A stretch of DNA of 64,000 nucleotides, from NCBI GenBank assembly GCA_038868075.1, contig JAWBXB010000007.1, forward strand, positions 43,666 through 107,665, read 5' to 3'. Of the stretch, positions 8,647 to 17,470 are shown one piece after another. Position 1 is the first letter of the stretch, and every line of letters begins with the position of its first letter. The stretch comes from Candidatus Bathyarchaeia archaeon (lineage in GTDB: Archaea; Thermoproteota; Bathyarchaeia; Bathyarchaeales; DTEX01). The position numbers and the translations under genes are program-made. The notes under the pieces were generated by a model, which worked only from the letters and a program-made list of their open reading frames with translations, did not search any database and was not told the DNA's origin.

Positions 8647-9120
8647 ATGAAGAACACTAATATAGAAGAGCAGAAGGTTCTTCTCTATGATCCGACGAAG
8701 TGTACCGGTTGTCTCTTCTGCCAAACCGTCTGCTCCTATTATCATTTCAAGGAATTCAATCTAGAGAAAGCCCATTTACACATACAGTTTGATGAGAAGA
8801 GCATGGAGTTTGAGGCAATACATTGTCAACACTGTGAGGAACCGCTCTGTGTGGCAGCTTGCCCAAAAGAGGCCGCAGTAAAAGATGAGAAAACAGGATT
8901 GGTTAAAATAAACCCAATGAGATGTATTGGTTGCAAAACGTGTACAGTTGCATGCCCACTTTCAGTCCCATGGTTTAATGCTGATTATCATGTAGCTGTG
9001 AAATGTGATTTCTGTAATGGTGATCCAAAATGCGCAAAATTCTGCTCACCCCAAGCAATAAGGGTTGCAACTCGAAGTGAAGCTTGGGAGTTTAATAAAA
9101 GGATTTACTTGGAGGTTTAA
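8647..9120 (+). CDS. Four-cluster ferredoxin-type electron transfer subunit (HycB/CooF-like)
   Basis: A 157-residue polyferredoxin, first gene of the hydrogenase operon. Four cysteine groups are visible: CTGCLFCQTVC, CQHCEEPLCVAACP, CIGCKTCTVACP and CDFCNGDPKCAKFCSP, enough for four [4Fe-4S] clusters in the DMSO-reductase/HycB/CooF style. There is no signal peptide, so it is cytoplasmic. It should pass electrons between the hydrogenase core and another protein. A G-rich ribosome-binding site (GGGGGAAATGA) precedes the ATG. The next gene begins four bases after its stop. Confidence 0.88.
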   Translation: MKNTNIEEQKVLLYDPTKCTGCLFCQTVCSYYHFKEFNLEKAHLHIQFDEKSMEFEAIHCQHCEEPLCVAACPKEAAVKDEKTGLVKINPMRCIGCKTCTVACPLSVPWFNADYHVAVKCDFCNGDPKCAKFCSPQAIRVATRSEAWEFNKRIYLEV

Positions 9121-9123
9121 AAT

Positions 9124-9804
9124 ATGGTTGCGAGTCTAGAGAATAATGTAATGAATTATTTGAGGGATATTCTCGGCAGCGATCTCATAGAAGCATATAG
9201 GCAGCGTGAAAGAAGAATATTCGTTAAGATTAAGCCAACAGCAATTAGAAAAACTGTTAAAGCATTAAAGGATCGTTATCAAACGCTAAGGTTCATGACT
9301 CTTTCAGCTGTCGATCTTGGCTTAGATATGGAATACCTGTATCACTTCCATATAGATGGCATAGTTCTAACAGTTAGAAGTCTAAAACCCAAGGAAGATA
9401 ATACTCTAGAATCAATCGCCGATATCATTCCAGCAGCAAACTTTATTGAAAGAGAAATATCCGACCTCTTCGGGATTACATTGGTTAATCATCCTCAACC
9501 TGAACACGGACTTATTTTAACGAGAGACTGGCTTGATGAAAAACGTCCATTAAGGAAGCCATTGGAGGGGGAACTTCCATCAAAAGCTAGACCTGTCGCT
9601 GAAGCACTAATCTCAACTGGCTGCGTAGCCCCGATCTCAGCCTTCATACAAAGAAGGCGTGAAGAAGCTGGACTCTCAAAGTTTCCTACATTCACTTTTA
9701 CAAATGAAAATTTCATGAGTGAATTTCAGGGGATAATTAAAGAAACCAGCTTAGGCGATAAAGCTGGTTTTGATTGGGAGAGGAGGAGACTTAGATATAA
9801 ATAA
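9124..9804 (+). CDS. NuoC/HycE-N-terminal-like hydrogenase subunit (30 kDa family)
   Basis: A 226-residue protein of the respiratory-chain 30-kDa subunit family. The diagnostic part is AVDLGLDMEYLYHFHIDG and NFIEREISDLFGITLVNHPQ, corresponding to the conserved ERE.xDLFGI segment of NuoC and of the N-terminus of HycE. In formate hydrogenlyase-type enzymes this domain is fused to the large subunit; here it is a separate gene. The last 60 or so residues after the NuoC core are an extension of unknown role. Its stop TAA overlaps a possible ATG of the next gene by one base. Confidence 0.8.
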   Translation: MVASLENNVMNYLRDILGSDLIEAYRQRERRIFVKIKPTAIRKTVKALKDRYQTLRFMTLSAVDLGLDMEYLYHFHIDGIVLTVRSLKPKEDNTLESIADIIPAANFIEREISDLFGITLVNHPQPEHGLILTRDWLDEKRPLRKPLEGELPSKARPVAEALISTGCVAPISAFIQRRREEAGLSKFPTFTFTNENFMSEFQGIIKETSLGDKAGFDWERRRLRYK

Positions 9805-9830
9805 TGTCATTGTATGGGAGGATTATAATT

Positions 9831-10706
9831 ATGATTAGATATGCATTTTTCCTCGGATGCCAAATTCCAATGCGCCTACCAAATATTGAAATAGCCTCAA
9901 GAAAGGTCTTTGAAATTCTTGGGATTGAAGCAGTTGACCTATTAGGCTGTTCATGCTGCCCTGAGCCAGTTATATCCAGGATACTGGATGAGGCATCCGC
10001 CCTAGCTATATCAGCTAGAAACCTTACATTAGCTGAGGACCTTGGCTTAGATATGATGAGTTTATGTAACGGTTGCTATGAAACATTGGCTGAAGCTAGC
10101 GAGATATTGAAGCATGATGTAGATAAAAGAAATTGGGTAAATAATATACTGAAGCACTATGGGAGAGAATATAAGGGGAAAACTAAAGTTAAGCATGTTA
10201 TCGAAGTTCTATATGAAGATGTTGGTTTGGAAAAAATTAGGAAAAACGTTGTTAAGCCCCAGAAGATTCGCGTTGCCCTCCACTATGGTTGCCACCTATA
10301 CCGAGAATATGGAAGCTCCGATATAACGCGTAAGCCTAAAATGATGCGGGACATAGCTACACAAACAGGCGTGAAGGTAGTTGATTATGGACTTGAACGC
10401 TTATGCTGCGGCTACCCAAGTATGCAGGCTGATGAAGAATTTTCGCTAAAGCATAGGCTCTTAGTAAAATTGAGTAAAATGAGGGAGGTCGGAGCCGACG
10501 CTATTCTCACAGCTTGCCCAGCATGCATGATACAATTTGAGATCGGTCAAGTAATGCTCAGATCACACGGCATACAATATAATATGCCATGCATAAATCT
10601 AATGGAGCTTCTCGCGTTATCCTTCGGCGTCCCATATAAGGATCTGCATCTTGAGCTTCATAGAAGCCCGGTTTTACAATTAGTCCAAAGGACGGAGGCG
10701 ATTTAA
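9831..10706 (+). CDS. HdrB-like CCG-domain protein in the hydrogenase operon
   Basis: A heterodisulfide-reductase subunit B-type protein. Two full CCG motifs are visible: an N-terminal set (FFLGC, LGCSCCPEP, CNGC) and a C-terminal set (HYGCHLY, RLCCGYPS, CPACMIQF), the ligands of the noncubane [4Fe-4S] clusters that reduce disulfides in methanogen HdrB. I start it at the ATG at 9831, nine bases after GGGAGG, which gives the usual MIRYAFFLGC N-terminus; an in-frame ATG at 9804 would add nine residues. No HdrA or HdrC is encoded nearby. Its position between the NuoC-like and large-subunit genes implies it belongs to the hydrogenase complex, which is unusual. Confidence 0.85.
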   Translation: MIRYAFFLGCQIPMRLPNIEIASRKVFEILGIEAVDLLGCSCCPEPVISRILDEASALAISARNLTLAEDLGLDMMSLCNGCYETLAEASEILKHDVDKRNWVNNILKHYGREYKGKTKVKHVIEVLYEDVGLEKIRKNVVKPQKIRVALHYGCHLYREYGSSDITRKPKMMRDIATQTGVKVVDYGLERLCCGYPSMQADEEFSLKHRLLVKLSKMREVGADAILTACPACMIQFEIGQVMLRSHGIQYNMPCINLMELLALSFGVPYKDLHLELHRSPVLQLVQRTEAI

Positions 10707-11834
10707 ATGCCTGAAAAAGTTTATATTGGACCATACCGCCCACAGCTTGTTGAACCTGAAAGCTTTGAACTCCTTCTTGAAGGCAACAGGATAATTGATG
10801 CTAAGCTAGAACTAGGTTTCATGCATAGGGGCATAGAGAAACTTTTTACAACAAAAACTTACATGCAGAATTTAGCTCTCGCCGAGCGCATATGCGGCAT
10901 ATGCTCTGGCATACATACGTTATGTTATGCACAAACAGTAGAGAGGTTAATGGAAATCAATGTTCCTGAACGCGCAAAGTATCTTCGCTGCATATATATG
11001 GAGCTGGAGCGCTTACACAGCCATTATTTATGGTTCGGCATACTAGCCCACAGTCTACATGAACATGAAGCATTTCTAAGGATTATGAGTGAAAGAGAGA
11101 GTGTTCAAGATTTACTTGAATATCTAACCGGAAATAGAATAAATTACCTAATAAATACTATTGGTGGAGTGCGGAGAGACATAACGCCGGAAAAAGCTGA
11201 AAAGATTCGGAGAACCCTTAAGGAGCTTAGGTCTCTATCAGATTATATAATGTCGCTCCTCGACGACAATGGAGCATTCACAAGGAAAACCAAAGGGGTT
11301 GGCGTTCTACCTAGGGATAAAGCCCTTGATATTGGTGCGGTTGGACCGACACTTAGAGGATCCGGAATAGCCAGTGATATAAGGAAAGAGGATCCATATG
11401 CAGCGTATGATGAACTTGATTTTGAGGTTATCGTTGAAAGGGATGGGGATGTCCGGGCAAAGGCTCTTGTTAGGGCTAGAGAAACCTATGAGAGTATGAA
11501 GATAATTGAGCAGGCGCTTGATAATCTGCCGCCTGGCGATATAGTCACTAAACCTGGTGAGCCCAAAGTGGGTGAGGAGGTTGGTAGAACCGAGGCGCCT
11601 CGTGGAGAACTAATCTATTATATAAGGTCTAATGGAACAAATATTCCGGAGAGGGTTAAGGTTAGGACGCCCTCGTATGCCAATAACTTCGCCATACTAG
11701 AGATGCTTCGCGGTGAGCTCCTTGAAAATGCTAGAGCAGTTATTGAGAGCATAGATCCATGCTTTGCATGTACTGATCGCGTAACAGTTGTTGATGTTAA
11801 AACTGGTAAGAGGAGAGTGATATCCTTAAAGTAA
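10707..11834 (+). CDS. NiFe hydrogenase large (catalytic) subunit, group 4-like
   Basis: A 375-residue subunit carrying the NiFe active site. The L1 motif is RICGICSGIHTLC (C63, C66) and the L2 motif DPCFACTDR (C352, C355), so all four active-site cysteines are present and this is a true hydrogenase rather than a cysteine-less Nuo/Fpo homologue. The short length, the HRGIEK element (residues 40-45) and the CTDR ending match group 4 (HycE/EchE) large subunits. A 17-residue tail after R358 is the expected cleavage propeptide for the protease at 8042-8533. It starts at the base after the HdrB-like stop. Confidence 0.9.
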   Translation: MPEKVYIGPYRPQLVEPESFELLLEGNRIIDAKLELGFMHRGIEKLFTTKTYMQNLALAERICGICSGIHTLCYAQTVERLMEINVPERAKYLRCIYMELERLHSHYLWFGILAHSLHEHEAFLRIMSERESVQDLLEYLTGNRINYLINTIGGVRRDITPEKAEKIRRTLKELRSLSDYIMSLLDDNGAFTRKTKGVGVLPRDKALDIGAVGPTLRGSGIASDIRKEDPYAAYDELDFEVIVERDGDVRAKALVRARETYESMKIIEQALDNLPPGDIVTKPGEPKVGEEVGRTEAPRGELIYYIRSNGTNIPERVKVRTPSYANNFAILEMLRGELLENARAVIESIDPCFACTDRVTVVDVKTGKRRVISLK

Positions 11835-11849
11835 GCTGGAGGTGATTTA

Positions 11850-12746
11850 ATGGGTAAAATATCTGTTTACCGATTCCTTTCAGCCGGCTGTAATGGATGC
11901 GATGTGGAGATCCTAGAGTGTTTAGTCCCAAGATATAAGCTCGCGAATCTAGGGGTTGAGGTTGTTGAAAGACCTGAGGATGCAAACGTCCTAATCTTGA
12001 CTGGTGGAGTAAACGTTAAGGGTAGGGAGGAATTGCTGAAAACATATAAGGCAATTAATCCTCCAAAAATAGTGATTGCTATAGGAAACTGCGCGCTTAC
12101 AAAAGAAATATTTGATAAGGGTTATTCAATGGTTGGTCCACCAGACCAGCTAATACCAGTTAACTATTATGTTCCAGGATGCCCGCCTAGACCTCAAGCA
12201 ATCATTAAGGCTGTGGCTGACATATTAGGCGTTAAACTCGAGGAAACCGAGAATTATTGGTCAGCTCCAGAGGGATTCCGCGGGAGACACGAGTTCGATA
12301 GAGAGAAATGTATTGGCTGCGGTGCATGTGCCCAAGTCTGCACCGCCGATGCCATAGATGTAATAGATGGACCGGATAAGAGGATTGTGAGGGTTAATTA
12401 TGGGCATTGTTCCTTCTGTGCAGTTTGTCAAGATGAGTGCCCAACACAAGCAATAAAACTCACACGTGAATATCACTTACTAACAAACAATCGCCAGACA
12501 ACTATTGTCTCAAATGAAGTTAATTTGTTGAACTGTTCAATATGCGGGGGAGCATTCTTCCCAGAGAAACAGATAGACTGGTCGTTGAAGCGTATAGTTG
12601 AGGAGAGGGTTCCAATGTACAAGAAATTTCAAGAAGATATTTTGGGCGCAATGAAAATATGCCCAAGATGCCGGAAAGAAATAAGGAATATAAGAGGGGC
12701 TAAAAAGCTACTTGCAAATCTTTCCAAAAAAGCTAGAGGATTATAA
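11850..12746 (+). CDS. Fused hydrogenase small subunit and two-cluster ferredoxin
   Basis: A 298-residue fusion. Residues 1-140 are a NuoB/EchC-type small subunit with proximal-cluster cysteines C14, C17, C81 and C111 (GCNGCD, GNC, PGCPPRP). Residues 150-200 are a NuoI/EchF-like ferredoxin with CIGCGACAQVC and CSFCAVCQDECP, two more [4Fe-4S] clusters. The C-terminal third has paired CSIC and CPRC motifs (C229, C232, C271, C274) that could bind zinc or iron. In most group 4 enzymes these parts are separate genes. It overlaps the convergent primase gene by six bases and ends the operon, leaving no membrane subunit. Confidence 0.85.
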   Translation: MGKISVYRFLSAGCNGCDVEILECLVPRYKLANLGVEVVERPEDANVLILTGGVNVKGREELLKTYKAINPPKIVIAIGNCALTKEIFDKGYSMVGPPDQLIPVNYYVPGCPPRPQAIIKAVADILGVKLEETENYWSAPEGFRGRHEFDREKCIGCGACAQVCTADAIDVIDGPDKRIVRVNYGHCSFCAVCQDECPTQAIKLTREYHLLTNNRQTTIVSNEVNLLNCSICGGAFFPEKQIDWSLKRIVEERVPMYKKFQEDILGAMKICPRCRKEIRNIRGAKKLLANLSKKARGL

Positions 12747-13808
12747 TTTCTGAGAGACTCTCCCCTCTTTTTCCTTCCTCTTTTTTCTTGTTTTCCTGAG
12801 ATAATATGTTAATGGATGCTTAATCCTCTTGCACAATTCATCAATTCCTGGGCAGAGTCCATGAGTCTGCAATGTATCACATTTTGGCGGAGCGTATTTT
12901 GTTCCGGAGCCTCTTTCGCCAGCTATATGCTCAATCTGATACCGAGTCATTCTCTCATTAAAATCTGAAGATTTACGGAAGAGATCAACTATCATGTTTG
13001 GGTCCATACCTATATTTAATAAAAAAGATGTTAACGTAAAGCGTCCAATATGAGATATGTGACGCCCAGTTTGCGCTGCTTCATAGAGCTGCCTTATGCA
13101 GGGTGGGAAAGCCTCATTAATAACCCCAGATGACCGGAGTATTTCGGAGGGCATCTCCTTAATTTTATCAGCATATGTCTGCCTAAGATCATCAACGTAC
13201 TTTAAAACTTCTTCTGGAATTACCGAACGGACTTTTGGGTCTATCTTTGCTTCAATATAGCGTCTGATTTCCTCCTGAAGCAAACGGGCAGCATCATGCT
13301 TAGATAAGTAAACTTCACCATTCAAGACTGATCTATTCACTAGCTTCCAATCCTTCTCATGGAATGCTGCTGTATTCCGTAAATAATCTATGAAGTTAAG
13401 GGCAAAATCGAATTTCATAAACCCAATTCTTTCATCCACGATTCTTATTTTCCAGCCGAATTTTTTCGCTATTTCAACAATCTTCTCATCAGACTCAGCT
13501 CTGAGGAGATTAAAGGCTCTCCTCGCTTCAGCCAACGCATATCGCTTTTTAATATATTCATTGGCAAGAGCTGCTACTAAAAGTATCGCGACCGGAAAGG
13601 AAAGTATTTCTTCCCTATATTCGCGTGGATTATAGCTGACCTCAGGTGGGTTCGTATTTAAAGCCTCAATTATTCTTCTCTTAGCTCTTTCAAGTATTGG
13701 TGCATAATTGGGCTCTAAAAGATCCTCTATTTTGAAATCCAATCTTTTAACTTCTTCAGCAGCCTCTGGGATAAATGGATACTTAGCTATATCACTCAGC
13801 GCCAGTAT
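12741..13808 (-). CDS. priL: DNA primase large subunit PriL (noncanonical start)
   Basis: The regulatory iron-sulfur subunit of archaeal primase, required with PriS for RNA primer synthesis. The C-terminal domain shows FPPC, GRHISHIGRFTLTSFLLNIG, the basic MTRYQIEHI segment and cysteines in PPKC, GLC and ELC, giving four [4Fe-4S] ligands. The family N-terminus (LALSDIAKYPFIPEAAEEV) lies upstream of the first TTG at 13742, in the same open frame. That extension reaches back to a TAG with no ATG, GTG or TTG; the best start is ATA at 13808 or CTG at 13805, behind GAGGGGG. It follows PCNA in the same direction by 49 bases. PriS is not in the window. Confidence 0.85.
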   Translation of the reverse strand: MLALSDIAKYPFIPEAAEEVKRLDFKIEDLLEPNYAPILERAKRRIIEALNTNPPEVSYNPREYREEILSFPVAILLVAALANEYIKKRYALAEARRAFNLLRAESDEKIVEIAKKFGWKIRIVDERIGFMKFDFALNFIDYLRNTAAFHEKDWKLVNRSVLNGEVYLSKHDAARLLQEEIRRYIEAKIDPKVRSVIPEEVLKYVDDLRQTYADKIKEMPSEILRSSGVINEAFPPCIRQLYEAAQTGRHISHIGRFTLTSFLLNIGMDPNMIVDLFRKSSDFNERMTRYQIEHIAGERGSGTKYAPPKCDTLQTHGLCPGIDELCKRIKHPLTYYLRKTRKKRKEKEGRVSQKL

Positions 13809-13857
13809 CCTGTTTCCCCCTCTCCCCCTAAACTATTATGATTAACTAAGTACATCA

Positions 13858-14613
13858 TTACTCGACTTCTATTCTTGGCGCCAGCAAGTATACTAGTTTC
13901 CCATCGAATCGCTGCCTAAAGTCTAAACGTATCGGCATATCTGTCGAAAATTCCATAGTCACCATATCAGAGGTATCAGAAGCTGCTTTAACAATATCAG
14001 TTAGATAGCTTAAGCTGAATGTCGCTTTTGATGGTTCCTTTGCCTCCACGGATATTAATGCTTCACTACCCTTCTTTATCTCTATTTTGGCTCCAGCAAC
14101 CTCTCCTTTAGCATTCATCACCAAATTCTCTCCATCAGTCTCTATTCTAACATTATCGCTTACCAAAGCCGCATCCTCAAGAGTTTCATATAAATCATCA
14201 GTCGTGAGAGTTATCTTCGCATTAAATGTTATCTTCGGCTCAGGAACCTCCTCCTCACTGGCCTCCAGTACTGGCATAGTAAATGTACGCGTGTACCTCC
14301 CCATTATTCTAACAAGGAATTGCCCGGTTTCCTCATCCAAGGACAATTCAACAGTATCATCTTTACTGGATCTTTTAAGCAACTTTAGGAGCTCGCTTAG
14401 ATTCACACATATCTTAGATTCTTCGGTAGCCTCATACTCATCAAAGCTCGTCCTGCGCATTTCGAAGTCAACCATGGCGACACGTGAGGGATCCATGGCT
14501 CTAAGCTTTATTCCATCAGGACCTATAGTGAATGATGCTTCATCCACGATTGTAGAGATAGCATTTAAGACGCTTTTGAATGTTTTTGTATCCGAAATCC
14601 TCATCCTAAACAA
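13858..14613 (-). CDS. pcn: DNA polymerase sliding clamp PCNA
   Basis: A 251-residue ring-forming processivity factor for replicative polymerases and partner of FEN1, ligase and RFC. The sequence follows the family throughout: FKSVLNAISTIVDEASFTIG at the start, GIKLRAMDPSRVAMVDFEM, the interdomain connecting loop around residues 118-130, and LRLDF-like PIRLDFRQRFDGKLVYLLAPRIE at the C-terminus. The length is typical. It heads a replication operon with priL downstream. No second PCNA gene is in the window. Confidence 0.95.
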   Translation of the reverse strand: MFRMRISDTKTFKSVLNAISTIVDEASFTIGPDGIKLRAMDPSRVAMVDFEMRRTSFDEYEATEESKICVNLSELLKLLKRSSKDDTVELSLDEETGQFLVRIMGRYTRTFTMPVLEASEEEVPEPKITFNAKITLTTDDLYETLEDAALVSDNVRIETDGENLVMNAKGEVAGAKIEIKKGSEALISVEAKEPSKATFSLSYLTDIVKAASDTSDMVTMEFSTDMPIRLDFRQRFDGKLVYLLAPRIEVE

Positions 14614-14898
14614 GAAGACAACCTCCCAATATACTAGTCTTACATCACCCTCTTAACTTTTTATCTTTATTCTCACATCCCCCTTATAATTTTATTATCC
14701 GCCAATATAACTAATTTGAGTATGAGGCAAAGTCCTCCTTAACCTCACATAGACAACTTTACTTAAAAACATTTTAGCCTAGTATCCAATCTTTACTCAT
14801 GACATGTAAACTTAAAAACATAGTTCCTGAGTCGATTCCCAAATATGTCAATGCCATGATTCCCTAAGTTTTTATCCTCAATTAATAGATGCCCCATT
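14614..14898. other. Intergenic region between PCNA and TFS
   Basis: About 285 bases without a convincing gene on either strand. It should contain the PCNA promoter (minus strand). Nothing RNA-like was recognised. Confidence 0.4.
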
Positions 14899-15261
14899 CT
14901 ATGAGTACTCTCTGAACGTATAGCTGCATTTAGTGCACCTGAAGAATTGGGTTGATGATTCGTCGGCACTTCTTGTCTGCACTTGCCAAACATACGCAAG
15001 ATTATTTCCGCACTTCGGGCACTCGATTGAGATTACTGGAAGCGTTTTCAGCTTCTGTTCTTTCTCACCTATAACGATAATATTGTCTTCAGGTTTAATC
15101 TCCGTAACTCTTCTAGTTGGGGAGAGAATAAGGGACTCTACTTGTTTTTCATAACCACATTTAGAGCAGGTAAGGAACATCTCCTTTGAATCCTTCTTGC
15201 GTTTTGGCACTAATCTAGTTCCACAGTTTGGGCAGAATTCTATCAAAATTCTTCTCCTCAC
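14899..15261 (-). CDS. tfs: Transcription factor S (TFS/RPB9-like RNA cleavage factor)
   Basis: A 120-residue protein with two zinc ribbons. The N-terminal one is FCPNCGTRLVPKRKK...CSKCGYEK (RPB9-like); the C-terminal one is IECPKCGNNLAYVWQVQTRSADESSTQFFRCTKCSYTFREY, whose RSADESSTQFF loop is the TFIIS signature that enters the polymerase funnel and stimulates transcript cleavage. The acidic DE pair is intact, so cleavage activity is expected. The first residues MRRRILI before EFCPNCG may be a slight over-extension of the start. Confidence 0.93.
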   Translation of the reverse strand: MRRRILIEFCPNCGTRLVPKRKKDSKEMFLTCSKCGYEKQVESLILSPTRRVTEIKPEDNIIVIGEKEQKLKTLPVISIECPKCGNNLAYVWQVQTRSADESSTQFFRCTKCSYTFREYS

Positions 15262-15447
15262 ATTCGCTTCGTTATCAATCCTTTTTGGATAAGGAACTAT
15301 TAAACTTTCCGTTGAATGTAAAGCTAAAAATTTAATTATTTCATTTTTAATGAATTTGGATTATTTTCGTTTAGTGAATTTAAAAAATGTGAGTTCAAAA
15401 TATATACTAGTGCTTTTTTATTAACATTATTGCAGAGGAAAAGGATA

Positions 15448-16083
15448 ATGTTAATAATACCTTTAACCGTCGGTTTATTGTCAACAAATTGTTATATAGT
15501 AGCGTGTGAAAGAACATGCAAGGCTTTAATTATAGATCCTGGTTTTGATGAGGTTGAGGCGCCGTGGATTCTTAAAGAAATCGACGAGCATAATTTACGA
15601 ATTAAATATGTCCTTAACACGCATGGGCATATGGATCATATAAGTGGTAACACATTGGTAAAGGAGACTTTGAGGGCTAAAATTATTATTCACCAAAGTG
15701 ATGCATGCATGCTAACTGACCCTCTAAAGAATCTTTCCATGTTATTGGGACGCGCTGTAATATCGCCCCCACCAGACTTAACTATTCAAAATGGAGAAAT
15801 ATTGAGGATTGGTTTCCTAAAATTTAAAGTCATTCATACGCCTGGGCATACACCTGGAAGCATATCCCTTTATTGTGAGGATGAAAGAGTGGTCTTTACT
15901 GGAGATACACTTTTCGCCAGATCTATAGGGAGAACAGATCTTCCGGGAGGCTCGTATGAAACTCTCATATCGACTATTAGAGGGAGATTGTTTAACTTAC
16001 CCGATGAAACGGCAGTCTATCCAGGTCATGGTGACAGAACAACTATTGGAATTGAGCGGAAGTGGAATCCATTTTTAAGATAG
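15448..16083 (+). CDS. Glyoxalase II-like metallo-beta-lactamase hydrolase
   Basis: About 211 residues of a soluble metallo-beta-lactamase domain. It shows STNCYIVACERTCKALIIDPG, LNTHGHMDHISGN (HxHxDH), HTPGHTPGSISLY, FTGDTLFARSIGRTDLPGG and YPGHGDRTTIG, i.e. all five metal-binding motifs of the hydroxyacylglutathione hydrolase-like branch. The GRTDLPGG segment also occurs in many glyoxalase II-like thioesterases. I prefer the ATG at 15448, preceded by GAGGAAAAGG; a TTG at 15430 would add six residues. It overlaps the convergent FAD oxidase gene by nine bases. The natural thioester is unknown. Confidence 0.85.
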   Translation: MLIIPLTVGLLSTNCYIVACERTCKALIIDPGFDEVEAPWILKEIDEHNLRIKYVLNTHGHMDHISGNTLVKETLRAKIIIHQSDACMLTDPLKNLSMLLGRAVISPPPDLTIQNGEILRIGFLKFKVIHTPGHTPGSISLYCEDERVVFTGDTLFARSIGRTDLPGGSYETLISTIRGRLFNLPDETAVYPGHGDRTTIGIERKWNPFLR

Positions 16084-17469
16084 AACATTAGTTGGGTTAA
16101 GTATATTATTTGGGTCGAAGATTCTCTTTATGCTCCTCATTATTTCTACATGCTTCTCCTTTAGAACTAAATTTAAGTTTTCAGTTCTTATTTTTCCAAT
16201 ACCATGCTCGCCAGTTATCACCCCGCCCAAATCTACAGCGGCTTTATAAATCTCATATTTTATCCTTTTCACGGTCTCCATATCTTTTATTCCCTCCTTC
16301 ATTATGTGCACATGGAGATTTCCGTCCCCGGCATGCCCATAAGTTGGCAGATATACGCCGTATTCAGTGGCTAATTTATCAACTTGATCCATCAGTATCC
16401 CGAGTTTACTTGGCGGAACAGTCACATCTAATATATCTATCATGTTTGGTTTCAGGGCTGTGTAGATGTTGCTTCTTATCCTCAAAATTTTATTCTGCTC
16501 CTCAGATGTTTCAGCAAGCACTATATTTATGGCATTATTAGCCTCGCATATCCGCGATAACTCCCCACATGCGCGTAAAACTTCCTCCTGACTTATTCCA
16601 TCTAAAATCATTATTAGCTGCGCAAATCCCTCTTTAACAGGCCAATTCTCATTCGTATGTCTAGCAGCCTCAAGTATCTCATTTAACTGTACATATTCGA
16701 TTGCTAAGGGGATTATGCCAGACCTTAATATTTCTGGAACAGACTTTAATGCCTCTGAGCGTGTATTAAAGGGAACTATCAACGTAACCATGTATTTACT
16801 CTTTGGAAAAAGTTTTATCACAGCCTTTGTTATAACGCATAGCGTTCCTTCACTTCCGATAATGAGATGCATTAAATCGTAACCAGTATTATTCTTTAGA
16901 AGTTTCCCTCCGAGAGAAAGAATGTCGCCCGTTGGAAGAACAACTTCTAGACCTTTAACGTAATTTCTCATAACACCATATTTTACAGCCCTAGCTCCAC
17001 CAGCATTAGTGGCTATTAATCCGCCTATTTGAGCACCTTCATCACCCGGATGAGGTGGAAAAAATAGTCCTTTATCTTCAGCGGCTCTTATTAAATCTCC
17101 TAATGTAGCGCCTGCTTCAGCAATCGCCATGAGATTCTCTTCATCAATCTCGACCTTATTCATACGTTCAAGTGAAAGTATTATTCCAGGTTTAGTTGGA
17201 ACAGCACCGCCAACAAGCCCTGTTCTACCGCCAACCGGAAAAACGGGAATTTTCATCTTGTTTGCGATTTTAAGTATTGATGAAACATCCTCTGTTGTTG
17301 ATGGCTTAACGAGAATTAATTCTTTAGATGGTTCAGGTCTAACTGAGTCAGGCGTTTCATCCTTCAGGTATCCTTCAATTAATTCACTTTCAGTTATAAC
17401 CCATTTGTTGCCAACTATCTTTATCAATTCTTCCTTAACGGCATTTAGATTTATGTCATGACTAGGCAT
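16075..17469 (-). CDS. FAD-linked oxidase, GlcD/LctD type (2-hydroxyacid dehydrogenase)
   Basis: A 464-residue flavoprotein of the vanillyl-alcohol oxidase superfamily. The FAD domain shows VFPVGGRTGLVGGAVP, HPGDEGAQIGGLIATNAGG and TGYDLMHLIIGSEGTLCVIT; the substrate domain ends with YGHAGDGNLHVHI and TGEHGIGK, whose histidines are typical of D-lactate/glycolate dehydrogenases. It starts two bases from the end of the EtfA gene and is surely cotranscribed with EtfB and EtfA. This trio matches the core of bifurcating lactate dehydrogenase (LctD with EtfAB) or related caffeyl/glycolate systems. Substrate and direction are inferred only. Confidence 0.85.
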   Translation of the reverse strand: MPSHDINLNAVKEELIKIVGNKWVITESELIEGYLKDETPDSVRPEPSKELILVKPSTTEDVSSILKIANKMKIPVFPVGGRTGLVGGAVPTKPGIILSLERMNKVEIDEENLMAIAEAGATLGDLIRAAEDKGLFFPPHPGDEGAQIGGLIATNAGGARAVKYGVMRNYVKGLEVVLPTGDILSLGGKLLKNNTGYDLMHLIIGSEGTLCVITKAVIKLFPKSKYMVTLIVPFNTRSEALKSVPEILRSGIIPLAIEYVQLNEILEAARHTNENWPVKEGFAQLIMILDGISQEEVLRACGELSRICEANNAINIVLAETSEEQNKILRIRSNIYTALKPNMIDILDVTVPPSKLGILMDQVDKLATEYGVYLPTYGHAGDGNLHVHIMKEGIKDMETVKRIKYEIYKAAVDLGGVITGEHGIGKIRTENLNLVLKEKHVEIMRSIKRIFDPNNILNPTNVLS

Positions 17470-17470
17470 T

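Noticed and set aside
8647-12746. Classical formate hydrogenlyase or Ech hydrogenase
   Set aside because: No formate dehydrogenase gene and no membrane ion-translocating subunits are present, while an HdrB-like subunit is.
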